NCBI RefSeq assembly: GCF_003030465.1
Contig: NZ_CP028339.1
Span: 3,108,041-3,172,040, forward strand
Direction: 5' to 3'
Source of the DNA: Thauera aromatica K172
Lineage (GTDB): Bacteria > Pseudomonadota > Gammaproteobacteria > Burkholderiales > Rhodocyclaceae
DNA: 64,000 nucleotides
Shown here one piece after another: positions 8,226 to 17,628 of this stretch. How positions within the stretch are numbered: the stretch's first letter is position 1; each line of letters opens with the position of its first letter. The position numbers and the translations under genes were made by a program. Below the pieces are notes generated by a model that saw only the letters and a program-made list of their open reading frames with translations, was not told the origin of the DNA and searched no databases.

Positions 8226-9761
8226 ATGAAACCACCCGTAGAACAGGCACTGAAGGAGATCGAGCGCGTCGTCGGCGCGGAACATCTGCTGACCGACGCC
8301 GCAACCCTGTCGCGATATTCCGTCAACATGCTCGCCGCCGCCGACATCCTGCCTGCCGCCGTGGTGCGACCGGCGTCGACGGCAGAGCTCCAGCAGGTGC
8401 TGAAAATCGCCAACGCCGCCAAGACGCCGGTATGGACCTTGAGCGGCGGGCAGAACCGCGGCTACGGCATGGCCTGTGCCGCCACGCCGGGGACCCTGAT
8501 CATCGACCTCAAAAGGATGAACCGCATCCTCGAGGTCAACGTCGATCTCGCCTACGCCCTGGTCGAACCGGGCGTGACCTTCGCCCAGCTCTATCGCTAT
8601 CTCCGGGACAACGACATCCCCTTGTGGATGGACGTCCCGAGCGGCAGCCCCGAGGGCTCGTGCCTGGGCAACATCACCGAGCGCGGCGCCGGATACACCC
8701 CCATGGGAGAGAAGTTTCTGTTCAGCTGCGGCATGGAAGTCGTCCTCGCCGACGGACAGGTGCTGCGCACCGGCACCGGAACGCTGCCGAACTCGCAGAC
8801 CTGGCAGGTCTTCAAGTGGGGCTACGGACCGTCGCTCGACGGCCTGTTCACCCAGTCCAATTTCGGCATCGTCACCAAGGCCGGCTTCTGGCTGATGCCG
8901 CGCCCGCCGGCCTACGAACCGCTCGCGGTGACCATGGACGACCCGGAGGCGGTCTACAAGGCGGTCGAAATCCTGCGTCCGCTCAAGCTCAACATGGTCA
9001 TTCCCAACGGCGCCTGCGTCACCCATGTGCGCAAGGCGCTGGGGCTGACGGCGTGCTGGGGCGAGGGGAAAAACATCCTGCCCCGGGTCGGCCGGCGCTT
9101 CGACTATCCGGCAGAAACCCTGAAGGCATTGAAAGAGAGGTACGCGCTGGGTGAGTGGAACTTCGCCGGCGCGCTCTATGGCCTGCCGGAAACCGTCCGG
9201 ACCTATCGCGGCATCGTCGAAGACGCCTTCCGCTCGGCCCTTCCCGGCTGCCGCTTCCTGAGTGCGGAAGAACAGGCGGCGAGCCCCTACTGGCGAGCGC
9301 GGGAAAAGGCGATGCGCGGCGAGCCGCAGTGGGAATTCGACATGTCGGACTGGGAAGGCAAGGCGGGGGCGCTGTGGATCTCGCCGGTCGCCCCCGTCAC
9401 CAACGAGGCCGTCGAACAGCAGATCCGGATCGCCGAAGAGACCTACGCGAAGTACGGCTTCCACTATGCCGCAGAGCTGATCCTGGGGACCGGCCGCGAT
9501 CTGCACCACATCATCTGGCTGCTGTTCGATCGCAGCGATGCCGAAGAGCGCCGCCGCGCCGAGCTGTGCGAGCGGGAAATGTATGACCGCTACTGCGAGG
9601 TCGGCTACCTGCCCTACCGCACCGGACTGTCCACCGGCGACTACCTGATGCGCAAGCTCGGGCCGTTCCGGGACATCTGCCATGACCTGAAACAGCTCTT
9701 TGATCCGAACAACATCCTGTCGCCGGGCAAGTCGGGAATCGACCTGGCCAATCGCTCATGA
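8226..9761 (+). CDS. FAD-linked oxidase of the vanillyl-alcohol oxidase/p-cresol methylhydroxylase family (first copy)
   Basis: A 511-residue flavoprotein. The N-terminal PCMH-type FAD domain contains TLSGGQNRGYG and LVEPGVTFAQLYRYL, and the C-terminal cap ends with LPYRTG and LFDPNNILSPGKSGI. The Tyr-Arg of YRT matches the phenolate-binding pair of the family. No signal peptide is visible. It is a paralogue of the flavoprotein at 14774-16420 but has no cytochrome gene beside it, so it either shares PchC, uses another acceptor, or acts as an oxidase. A GGAGG box lies 10 nt before the ATG. A role in oxidising a para-alkylphenol or benzylic alcohol is inferred. Confidence 0.85.
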   Translation: MKPPVEQALKEIERVVGAEHLLTDAATLSRYSVNMLAAADILPAAVVRPASTAELQQVLKIANAAKTPVWTLSGGQNRGYGMACAATPGTLIIDLKRMNRILEVNVDLAYALVEPGVTFAQLYRYLRDNDIPLWMDVPSGSPEGSCLGNITERGAGYTPMGEKFLFSCGMEVVLADGQVLRTGTGTLPNSQTWQVFKWGYGPSLDGLFTQSNFGIVTKAGFWLMPRPPAYEPLAVTMDDPEAVYKAVEILRPLKLNMVIPNGACVTHVRKALGLTACWGEGKNILPRVGRRFDYPAETLKALKERYALGEWNFAGALYGLPETVRTYRGIVEDAFRSALPGCRFLSAEEQAASPYWRAREKAMRGEPQWEFDMSDWEGKAGALWISPVAPVTNEAVEQQIRIAEETYAKYGFHYAAELILGTGRDLHHIIWLLFDRSDAEERRRAELCEREMYDRYCEVGYLPYRTGLSTGDYLMRKLGPFRDICHDLKQLFDPNNILSPGKSGIDLANRS

Positions 9762-9783
9762 CCGGGCAGCGGAGGTGCATTGC

Positions 9784-11375
<1,592 letters not shown>

Positions 11376-11416
11376 CCGTCATCACTCACTGAAATCCATC
11401 GAAGGAATCTTCATTC

Positions 11417-12601
11417 ATGTCTGCACCTGTTCAGGTCATCGGCGTCGGGATGGTCAAGTTCGTCAAGCCCGGCACCCAGGAGCCTTATGAAATCATGGCG
11501 TCGAAGGCCATTCGCGCCGCCCTCGCCGATGCTGGCATTCCCTACAACGAAATCCAGCAGGCCTACGCCAGCTACGTCTTCGGCGACAGCGCCTGCGGCC
11601 AGGCCGCGCTGTACCGGGTCGGCATGACCGGCATCCCGCTGTTCAACGTCAATAACAACTGCTCGTCGGGCTCGTCGGCCCTGTTCCTCGCCCGCCAGGC
11701 GGTGCTCTCCGGCAGTGTCGACTGCGCGCTGGCGTTCGGCTTCGAGGAAATGCGCCCGGGCGCGCTGGGCGCGGTGTGGAACGACCGTACTTCGCCGCTG
11801 CTCGAGATGGAAGATCAGCTTGAAAAGATCGTGCCGGGCGTACCGCCTGCGTCCAACGCCCATCGCCTGTTCGGCTCCGCCGCTCTGGCCTACATCGAAA
11901 AGACCGGTGCCAACCCCGACATCTTTGCAAAAGTAGCGGTGAAGACCCGCAAGCACGCGATGAACAACCCGCTGGCGATGTTCAACCAGCCGCTCACCGT
12001 CGACGAGGTCATGCAGTCGCCGGTCATTTTCGCGCCCTATCTGACCCGTCTCGAAGCCTGCCCCCCTTCCTGCGGCGCGGCAGCGGCGGTCGTGTGCAGC
12101 GAAGCCTTCGCCCGTCGCCACGGCCTTGCCCGCGGCATCCCGATCCTCGCCCAGGCGATGGCGACCGACCGTCTGGCCCGCAACGACAACCCGATCGATC
12201 TCGCCGGTGCCGACATGACCCGCAACGCCGCCGCGCAGGTTTACGCGCAAGCCGGGATCGGCCCGCAGGACATCGACGTCGTCGAACTGCATGACTGCTT
12301 CACTTCGAACGAGGTCATCACTTACGAAGGGCTGGGGCTGTGCGGCGAGGGCGAGGCGGAAGGCTTCATCGCACGCGGCGACAACAGCTACGGCGGCAAA
12401 TATGTCGTCAATCCTTCCGGCGGGCTCATGTCGAAGGGACACCCGCTGGGCGCGACCGGCCTCGCCCAGTGTACGGAACTGGTTTCGCAATTGCGCGGGG
12501 AAGCCGGCGCCCGCCAGGTCAGCGGGGCCCGCCTTGCGCTGCAGCATAACCTGGGGCTGGGCGGCGCCTGCGTCGTGACCCTGTACGGGAAGAATGCCTG
12601 A
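11417..12601 (+). CDS. tioL: SCP-x-type thiolase, probable p-hydroxybenzoylacetyl-CoA thiolase
   Basis: A 394-residue thiolase of the lipid-transfer/SCP-x subgroup: active-site Cys82 in NVNNNCSSGS, the HDCF motif in VELHDCFTSNE, and the SKGHPLGATG histidine box near residue 340. It cleaves a beta-keto acyl-CoA with CoA. In the cluster it would release p-hydroxybenzoyl-CoA and acetyl-CoA, the last step of the upper pathway, as TioL is predicted to do in A. aromaticum. p-Hydroxybenzoyl-CoA then enters the benzoyl-CoA route, whose genes are not in this window. Confidence 0.85.
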   Translation: MSAPVQVIGVGMVKFVKPGTQEPYEIMASKAIRAALADAGIPYNEIQQAYASYVFGDSACGQAALYRVGMTGIPLFNVNNNCSSGSSALFLARQAVLSGSVDCALAFGFEEMRPGALGAVWNDRTSPLLEMEDQLEKIVPGVPPASNAHRLFGSAALAYIEKTGANPDIFAKVAVKTRKHAMNNPLAMFNQPLTVDEVMQSPVIFAPYLTRLEACPPSCGAAAAVVCSEAFARRHGLARGIPILAQAMATDRLARNDNPIDLAGADMTRNAAAQVYAQAGIGPQDIDVVELHDCFTSNEVITYEGLGLCGEGEAEGFIARGDNSYGGKYVVNPSGGLMSKGHPLGATGLAQCTELVSQLRGEAGARQVSGARLALQHNLGLGGACVVTLYGKNA

Positions 12602-12640
12602 GCCGAATCGCCTTCATCTTGTTCAACCGAGGGTGGGATC

Positions 12641-12958
12641 GTGATCACGACGATTGTCGAATACAGGCTTCCTTGCGCCGTGGCGAGGGGCGAAATCCTG
12701 GAAAAATTCAAGTCGGCCCGGAACAAGTTCATCGACGCCGAAGGCTTATTGAAAAAATACTTCTGCTACGACGCATCCGACGGCAGCGGAACGAGCGTTT
12801 ACATCTGGGAAAACCTGTCGTGCGCAAAAGCCTTCTTCACTCCCGCGATGCTGCAGGCGTTCGAGCAGACTTTTGGCTGCCGGCCCACGCTCAGGCATGT
12901 CGATACGCTGATGACGATCGACAACGTGGCCGATGAAGTCTCCGTTTTCGACACCTGA
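12641..12958 (+). CDS. Small YdhR/ABM-like protein
   Basis: A 105-residue protein starting at GTG 12641, 39 nt after the thiolase. The layout is like the putative mono-oxygenase YdhR/dimeric alpha-beta-barrel family: VEYRLPCAVARGEILEKF, then KKYFCYDASDGSGTSVYIWE and a late CRPTLRHVDTL. These small proteins form dimeric barrels that hold hydrophobic ligands. No cofactor motif is visible. It could bind or protect a phenolic intermediate; function unknown. Confidence 0.6.
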   Translation: MITTIVEYRLPCAVARGEILEKFKSARNKFIDAEGLLKKYFCYDASDGSGTSVYIWENLSCAKAFFTPAMLQAFEQTFGCRPTLRHVDTLMTIDNVADEVSVFDT

Positions 12959-13068
12959 GCAAGCGATCACCGCCATCGACCCGAATCGGGTTCAAGCGCC
13001 ATGGCGTCGCACCTGCCCGGAATCGGACAGACCACGAATGAAACCGCTTTTTTAGGGAAATCAATGAA

Positions 13069-14076
13069 ATGAAAGCCATCAGATTACGCACTCCCGGCGG
13101 CCTCGATCACCTCGACCTGGTGGAACTTCCCGATCCCGGGCGGCCCGGCCCGGGCGAGATCCGGGTCAGGATTCACGCCAGTTCCCTGAACTTCCATGAT
13201 CTTGGCGTTGTCAGCGGCGCAATGCCGGCCGCCGACGGACGCATCCCGATGTCCGACGGCGCCGGTGTCGTCGAAGCGGTCGGGGAAGGGGTCGATGAAT
13301 TCGCCGTCGGCGACACCGTCGTCTCGACCTTCTTTCCGCACTGGGAGGATGGAGAAGCTCCGATCGCGGATTTTTCCACCACTCCCGGTGACGGGGTCGA
13401 TGGCTACGCCTGTGAAGTTGTCGTCCGCCCGGCGATCGCATTCACCCGCGCCCCGCATGGCTACAGCCACGCCCAGGCCGCCACGCTGACGACCGCCGGC
13501 CTCACCGCCTGGCGCGCCCTGGTCTACAACGGCGGTCTGAAAGCCGGCGACAGCGTCCTGGTACTGGGCACGGGGGGCGTGTCGATCTTCGCCCTCCAGT
13601 TCGCCAAGGCGATGGGCGCCAGCGTGATCGCGACCTCGTCGTCGGACGAGAAGCTCGAACATGCCCGGGCGCTCGGCGCCAGCTACACCATCAACTACCG
13701 CAGCGAAGTGCAATGGGCGTCGCGCGTGCTCGATTTCACCGGCGGCCGCGGTGTCGATCACGTCATCGAAGTCGGCGGCCCCGGCACCCTGCCACAATCG
13801 ATCCAGGCCTGCCGGATCGGCGGTCACATCGCCCTGATCGGCGTGCTGACGGGCGGCGCCGGGCCGGTGCCGACGGCCGCGCTGATGAAGCGCCAGCAAC
13901 GCCTGCAAGGGCTGATCGTCGGCAACCGCCGCCAGCAGACCGAGCTGGTCCGTGCGCTCGAAGCGACCGGCATCGTTCCCGTCATCGACCGCTCCTTTGC
14001 CCTCGAGGCCATCGCCGACGCCTTCCGCCTGCAGCAGACCGGCGGGCATTTCGGCAAGATCTGCCTCGAATTCTGA
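13069..14076 (+). CDS. Zinc-type alcohol dehydrogenase/quinone oxidoreductase family protein
   Basis: A 335-residue MDR-superfamily protein: N-terminal GroES-like domain (LVELPDPGRPGPGEIRVR, SLNFHDLGVVSG), then a Rossmann domain with VLVLGTGGVSIFALQFAKAM. The usual structural-zinc cysteines are absent, so it is closer to the NADPH:quinone oxidoreductase branch. The ATG at 13069 follows AGGGA by about 10 nt; an ATG 5 nt upstream is out of frame and stops at once. It is separated from the YdhR-like gene by 110 nt. It may serve as an additional dehydrogenase or reductase; substrate not known. Confidence 0.8.
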   Translation: MKAIRLRTPGGLDHLDLVELPDPGRPGPGEIRVRIHASSLNFHDLGVVSGAMPAADGRIPMSDGAGVVEAVGEGVDEFAVGDTVVSTFFPHWEDGEAPIADFSTTPGDGVDGYACEVVVRPAIAFTRAPHGYSHAQAATLTTAGLTAWRALVYNGGLKAGDSVLVLGTGGVSIFALQFAKAMGASVIATSSSDEKLEHARALGASYTINYRSEVQWASRVLDFTGGRGVDHVIEVGGPGTLPQSIQACRIGGHIALIGVLTGGAGPVPTAALMKRQQRLQGLIVGNRRQQTELVRALEATGIVPVIDRSFALEAIADAFRLQQTGGHFGKICLEF

Positions 14077-14111
14077 GCGCAGCCCCCCAATCGTCTTCGT
14101 GGAGACTCACC

Positions 14112-14774
14112 GTGCTTTCAAGAAGAGCTTTCCTCCAAGGGTCCATGACCATGAGCGGTTTGGCGCTTGCCGGGATGTCGATCCCGGGCTTCGCCTCCGC
14201 GCTGGCCCCCGGCCGGGACATCGCAGCCTCGTCCCTTTTTTCCGTCGTCTACGACAACGGCTTTCCCCCCAGCGCCGCTTTCGGCGCTGCGGCCGGGCAG
14301 CACGGCTACGCCACCCATGACATCGACGGCGACGTGACCGGGTTCTGGATGAACCACCTTGCCCCGCGGTGGCGGCACGAGCCCGTGGCCATCGCGGGAC
14401 TGACCCATGCCAGCGCCCTGTTCGTGCTCGAGCGTATGGGCTGGGACCATGGCTTGCGCGTCGTTTTTCGCGCACAGCATCGCAGCCAGGGCAATGGCCG
14501 CATCGAACACCAGCTGGGCGGCCCGGTCGCGATGCTGAACGCATTCGAGCAGGCCGCTTCGGAGCACCCCGGCCTGGGCGCCTGCGTGGCCGGCATGCTG
14601 GCCCGCTGCTACCGTCCGGAGCCGGCGCCATCGGCCCTGGCGATCCCGGCACGGCCCCGCCCCGGGCAGGACACGGCTGCCGACCCTGCGCCGCTGGTTT
14701 CCTGGGTCATTGCCCCGCGCCCCTCCTCCGCCTCGGCGCGCAACGCTTTTGCTACTGTTGAAAGGATCGTGTGA
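14112..14774 (+). CDS. Tat-signal-bearing protein of unknown function in front of pchF
   Basis: A 220-residue protein starting at GTG 14112, 7 nt after GGAG. The head reads MLSRRAFLQGSMTMSGLALA followed by a short hydrophobic stretch and an AxA-like site, which is a twin-arginine (SRRAFLQ) export signal. The rest has no domain I recognise; HDIDGDVTGFWMNH is near residue 75 and the C-terminal part is Ala/Pro-rich. Its stop overlaps the start of pchF (TGATG). Position recalls the accessory gene pchX beside pchF in Pseudomonas p-cresol operons, but homology to it is not shown. Confidence 0.65.
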   Translation: MLSRRAFLQGSMTMSGLALAGMSIPGFASALAPGRDIAASSLFSVVYDNGFPPSAAFGAAAGQHGYATHDIDGDVTGFWMNHLAPRWRHEPVAIAGLTHASALFVLERMGWDHGLRVVFRAQHRSQGNGRIEHQLGGPVAMLNAFEQAASEHPGLGACVAGMLARCYRPEPAPSALAIPARPRPGQDTAADPAPLVSWVIAPRPSSASARNAFATVERIV

Positions 14775-16420
14775 TGAAACTTCCCAAGGGCGTCAGCGCC
14801 GCAGACTTCAACGCCGCACTGAAAGAATTCCGCCTTGTCGTGGGTGAAAACTGGGTGTTCACCGGCGACGAGGACATGCATCTGTACCGGGATGCGTATT
14901 CCCTGGTGTGGGGAGAGCCCGACGAACTGGTTGCCTCCGCCGCGGTTGCGCCGGAAAACGTCGAGCAGGTCCAGGCCGTGGTGCGCATCGCCGGCAAGTA
15001 CAGGATCCCGCTGTTTGCCATCTCCACCGGCAAGAACCTGGGCTACGGCGGTTCGGCGCCGAACATGGCGGGCAACGTCATCGTCGATCTCAAGCGCATG
15101 AACAAGGTCATCGAAGTCGATGACAAGAGGAATTTCTGCATTGTCGAGCCGGGCGTCTCCTACTTCGATTTGTACAAGTACATCCATGAGCGCGGCTTCA
15201 AGGTCATGATGGACGTACCCGATCCCGGCTGGGGCAGCCCACTCGGGAACGCGGTCGACCATGGCCTCGGCTACACCTGGATGAATTATCGCGACCACTT
15301 CGGCTCCCACTGCGGCATGGAAGTGGTGCTCCCCGATGGCGAGGTCATGCGCACCGGGATGGCGGCGATACCGGGCTCGAAGACCTGGGCGGAAAACAAG
15401 TACGGCTATGGCGCCTACGTCGATGGCCTGTTCGCCCAGTCCAATTTCGGCATCGTCACCAAGATGGGGTTCTGGATGCAGCCGCAGCCGGACCATTTCC
15501 TCAGCGGTCAGGTCAAGGTGCCGAAATACCATGACCTGATCCCGCTGATCAACGGCGTCAACAAGATGGAAGACCAGGGCCTGATCGGGCATCCGCGCTA
15601 CAGCTGCCCGATGGACCCGCTTTGCATGCAGATGGAGCCGGAGATCTACAAGCCGACCCCCGAGCTGATGGCGCTCAACAGCCGTCCCGGCGGCTCCACG
15701 GTCGAAGAGTACCAGGCCTATGCCGAAAAACAGGGGCATGAATTCTGGAATGTCATGCTCAATTTTTACGGCCCGAAGGAAACCGTTTACGCCAACTGGG
15801 AATATGCCAAGAAGACAGTTTTCGCCGCCATTCCCGGCGTCCGCTTCGAAGAAATCGAAAACTACGCGTTCCCGCTCGAAAACCCGGAAGCAATCAAAAA
15901 AGTCCGTCACAAGGTTGCGCTGGGCATTCCCAACATGTCGATCTTCTCGATCGGCGCCCGCTCCGCGGCGATGCCGGAACCCGGGGACGGCCATGCGTGG
16001 TTTTCACCGATCGTCCCCCGCAATGGGGAAGAATTCATCCACGCGCACAAGGTCTTCACCAAGGCCGCGCGCGAAATGAACATCACCTCGGCCCCGATCA
16101 GCGTCACCAACGTGCCGATGTCATGGCAGTACCGCACCTACCTCTACCTGTTCCCGGTGTTCGTTTCCCGTTCCGACAAGGAGCGCAACCGGAAATCCGT
16201 TGACGACTTCAACAAGCTGATCAAACTGGCCGCGGAAAACGGCTGGTCCGAATACCGTACCGCCCCCATCTTCCAGGACGCGGTGGCGGCAACGTACTCC
16301 TTCAACAACAACATCCTGCTGAGATTCCAGGAACGGCTCAAGGACGTCATCGACCCTCACGGCATCATGGCGCCGGGGCGTGGCGGCATCTGGCCCAAAC
16401 GCTACCGGGAGGGCTCGTGA
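14774..16420 (+). CDS. pchF: p-Ethylphenol methylenehydroxylase / p-cresol methylhydroxylase, flavoprotein subunit
   Basis: A 548-residue flavoprotein of the PCMH/vanillyl-alcohol oxidase family: FAD domain with SPxGxN-like STGKNLGYGGSAP and FCIVEPGVSYFDLYKYI, cap domain ending SEYRTAPIFQDAVAATYSFN and IDPHGIMAPGRGGIW. The Tyr-Arg of EYRTA fits the phenolate-binding pair. It would hydroxylate the benzylic carbon of a para-alkylphenol with water through a quinone methide and pass electrons to the cytochrome. There is no signal peptide, although PCMH works in the periplasm. ATG 14774 (behind AAAGGA) overlaps the previous stop, and the stop overlaps the cytochrome start, both as TGATG. Confidence 0.9.
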   Translation: MKLPKGVSAADFNAALKEFRLVVGENWVFTGDEDMHLYRDAYSLVWGEPDELVASAAVAPENVEQVQAVVRIAGKYRIPLFAISTGKNLGYGGSAPNMAGNVIVDLKRMNKVIEVDDKRNFCIVEPGVSYFDLYKYIHERGFKVMMDVPDPGWGSPLGNAVDHGLGYTWMNYRDHFGSHCGMEVVLPDGEVMRTGMAAIPGSKTWAENKYGYGAYVDGLFAQSNFGIVTKMGFWMQPQPDHFLSGQVKVPKYHDLIPLINGVNKMEDQGLIGHPRYSCPMDPLCMQMEPEIYKPTPELMALNSRPGGSTVEEYQAYAEKQGHEFWNVMLNFYGPKETVYANWEYAKKTVFAAIPGVRFEEIENYAFPLENPEAIKKVRHKVALGIPNMSIFSIGARSAAMPEPGDGHAWFSPIVPRNGEEFIHAHKVFTKAAREMNITSAPISVTNVPMSWQYRTYLYLFPVFVSRSDKERNRKSVDDFNKLIKLAAENGWSEYRTAPIFQDAVAATYSFNNNILLRFQERLKDVIDPHGIMAPGRGGIWPKRYREGS

Positions 16421-16767
16421 TGAAAAAGCTGCTTAGCGTGGGCACCGCCCTGATGGCGGCACTGGCATCCGGCCAAATCTGGGCCGGCGGACAGACAGTG
16501 GTCGAGCGCGGCCAGGCCGTATTCCAGGAGTGGTGTGTTTCCTGCCACGGGATCGGCCCCGGTCATCCGGGAACGCAGGCGCTCGATCTCCGCTATCAGG
16601 GCGCCCTCCCGGGCGCGCTGGAGAAGCGCACCGATCTGACCCCCGAGATCGTCAGGGCATTCGTGCGGAACGGCATTTCGGTGATGCCGTTTTTCCGCAA
16701 GGTCGAGATCAGCGATGCTGAACTCGATGCGTTGGGAAGCTACCTGTCGCGCAGCAACCCACGCTAA
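16420..16767 (+). CDS. pchC: p-Cresol methylhydroxylase-type cytochrome c subunit
   Basis: A 115-residue class I c-type cytochrome with a Sec signal peptide (MKKLLSVGTALMAALASG, cleavage near residue 23), the haem motif CVSCH at residues 39-43 and Met89 in ISVMPFF as likely sixth ligand. It accepts electrons from the flavoprotein in the periplasm and passes them to the respiratory chain. The start overlaps the pchF stop (TGATG), behind a GGGAGGG box. It is the last gene of the cluster; a GC-rich hairpin follows. Confidence 0.92.
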   Translation: MKKLLSVGTALMAALASGQIWAGGQTVVERGQAVFQEWCVSCHGIGPGHPGTQALDLRYQGALPGALEKRTDLTPEIVRAFVRNGISVMPFFRKVEISDAELDALGSYLSRSNPR

Positions 16768-16780
16768 CTTTTGGCGAGAT

Positions 16781-16809
16781 GCGTGCCCTCCCCCCGCTGG
16801 GGGGCACGC
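16781..16809 (+). terminator. GC-rich hairpin after the p-ethylphenol operon
   Basis: GCGTGCC (16781-16787) pairs with GGCACGC (16803-16809), and the inner C and G runs extend the stem. No T-run follows, so it is not a textbook intrinsic terminator. It sits between two convergent operons and may end transcription from one or both sides. Confidence 0.45.
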
Positions 16810-16859
16810 GAATCGATCGGATAGGGTCCTACCCGGCCCGCCCCATCGTTTCAGGCGTT

Positions 16860-17615
16860 TTACCCCGGCGGACTGCCTCTCCGCTCAGGCCCGCGATAAC
16901 GGGCCTGAGCCTGCAGCCACTGCCACACCGCCTCTTCACTCGCCGCAGCCCCGGCAGCACGGCAGTCGTCGAGGTAGCGGGCGATGTGCCCGCTGAGGTG
17001 GGCGCAGCCGACGCTGGCGCCACTGCCGGCGAGGCTGCCGTCGAGAGGACGGACGTGGGCGCCGAAGTCGGCGTAGCGGGTGCCGAGGGCGGAAATCTCC
17101 ATCCGCGCGCAGCGCGCATCACCGGTCATCCGCAGCACGCCGGGAAAGGCCGCCGGATACACCGGCTCGCCGCGCGCCGGCGCGGCCGCGCACAGCAGCA
17201 CGCCGGCCGCACGCGCACGCGCACAGGCTTCGGCGAGCACCGGTCGCGGCGCCCGCAGGCCGAGGCTGAGATTGATCAGCGCCACCCGCTGCGCGACCAG
17301 CCAGTCGATCGCCGCCGCGACCTGGGCGGCCGTGGTCGCCAGCCGGGCATGGAACACCTGGGCGACGCACAGCTGCGCGCGCGGCGCGCACGCGGCGATG
17401 ATTTCCGCCAGGCGGCTGCCGTGGCCGAGGCGCTCGGGGCCGGCATCCTCGCGGCGAACGCCGTCCTCGCCGAGGACGAACGCCGCCGCGCTCGCCACCC
17501 GCGCCGCCAGTGCCGGGGCATGGCCGCTGTCGACGAGGCCGACGCGCACCGCAGCGCCGCCCGCAGCGGCGTTTTCCCCCTCCTCGGGCAGTTGCGGCCG
17601 CGGCTCGCTTCGCAT
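16860..17615 (-). CDS. Leaderless subtilisin-like serine protease (S8), QhpE-like
   Basis: A 251-residue S8-family protein without signal peptide, which is short for a subtilase. The triad can be placed: Asp in VGLVDSGHA, His in GHGSRLAEII, Ser in SGASVGCAHLSG (usual form GTSMAAPHVAG). Start at 17615 behind GGTGGAAG, 13 nt after the ABC exporter stop. A cytoplasmic subtilase directly beside an ABC exporter recalls QhpE, which trims the leader of the small subunit of quinohemoprotein amine dehydrogenase. No qhp structural gene is in the window, so the substrate is unknown. Confidence 0.7.
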   Translation of the reverse strand: MRSEPRPQLPEEGENAAAGGAAVRVGLVDSGHAPALAARVASAAAFVLGEDGVRREDAGPERLGHGSRLAEIIAACAPRAQLCVAQVFHARLATTAAQVAAAIDWLVAQRVALINLSLGLRAPRPVLAEACARARAAGVLLCAAAPARGEPVYPAAFPGVLRMTGDARCARMEISALGTRYADFGAHVRPLDGSLAGSGASVGCAHLSGHIARYLDDCRAAGAAASEEAVWQWLQAQARYRGPERRGSPPG

Positions 17616-17628
17616 CGCTTCCACCGGT

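Noticed and set aside
13002-13018. Second -24/-12-like sequence (TGGCGTCGCACCTGCC) before the MDR gene
   Set aside because: GG-N10-GC spacing fits, but the -12 element (CTGCC) is poor and such matches are expected by chance in very GC-rich DNA.
16781-16809. Attachment site or island boundary between the p-ethylphenol and protease operons
   Set aside because: No tRNA, integrase or flanking direct repeat was seen; the sequence is only a hairpin.
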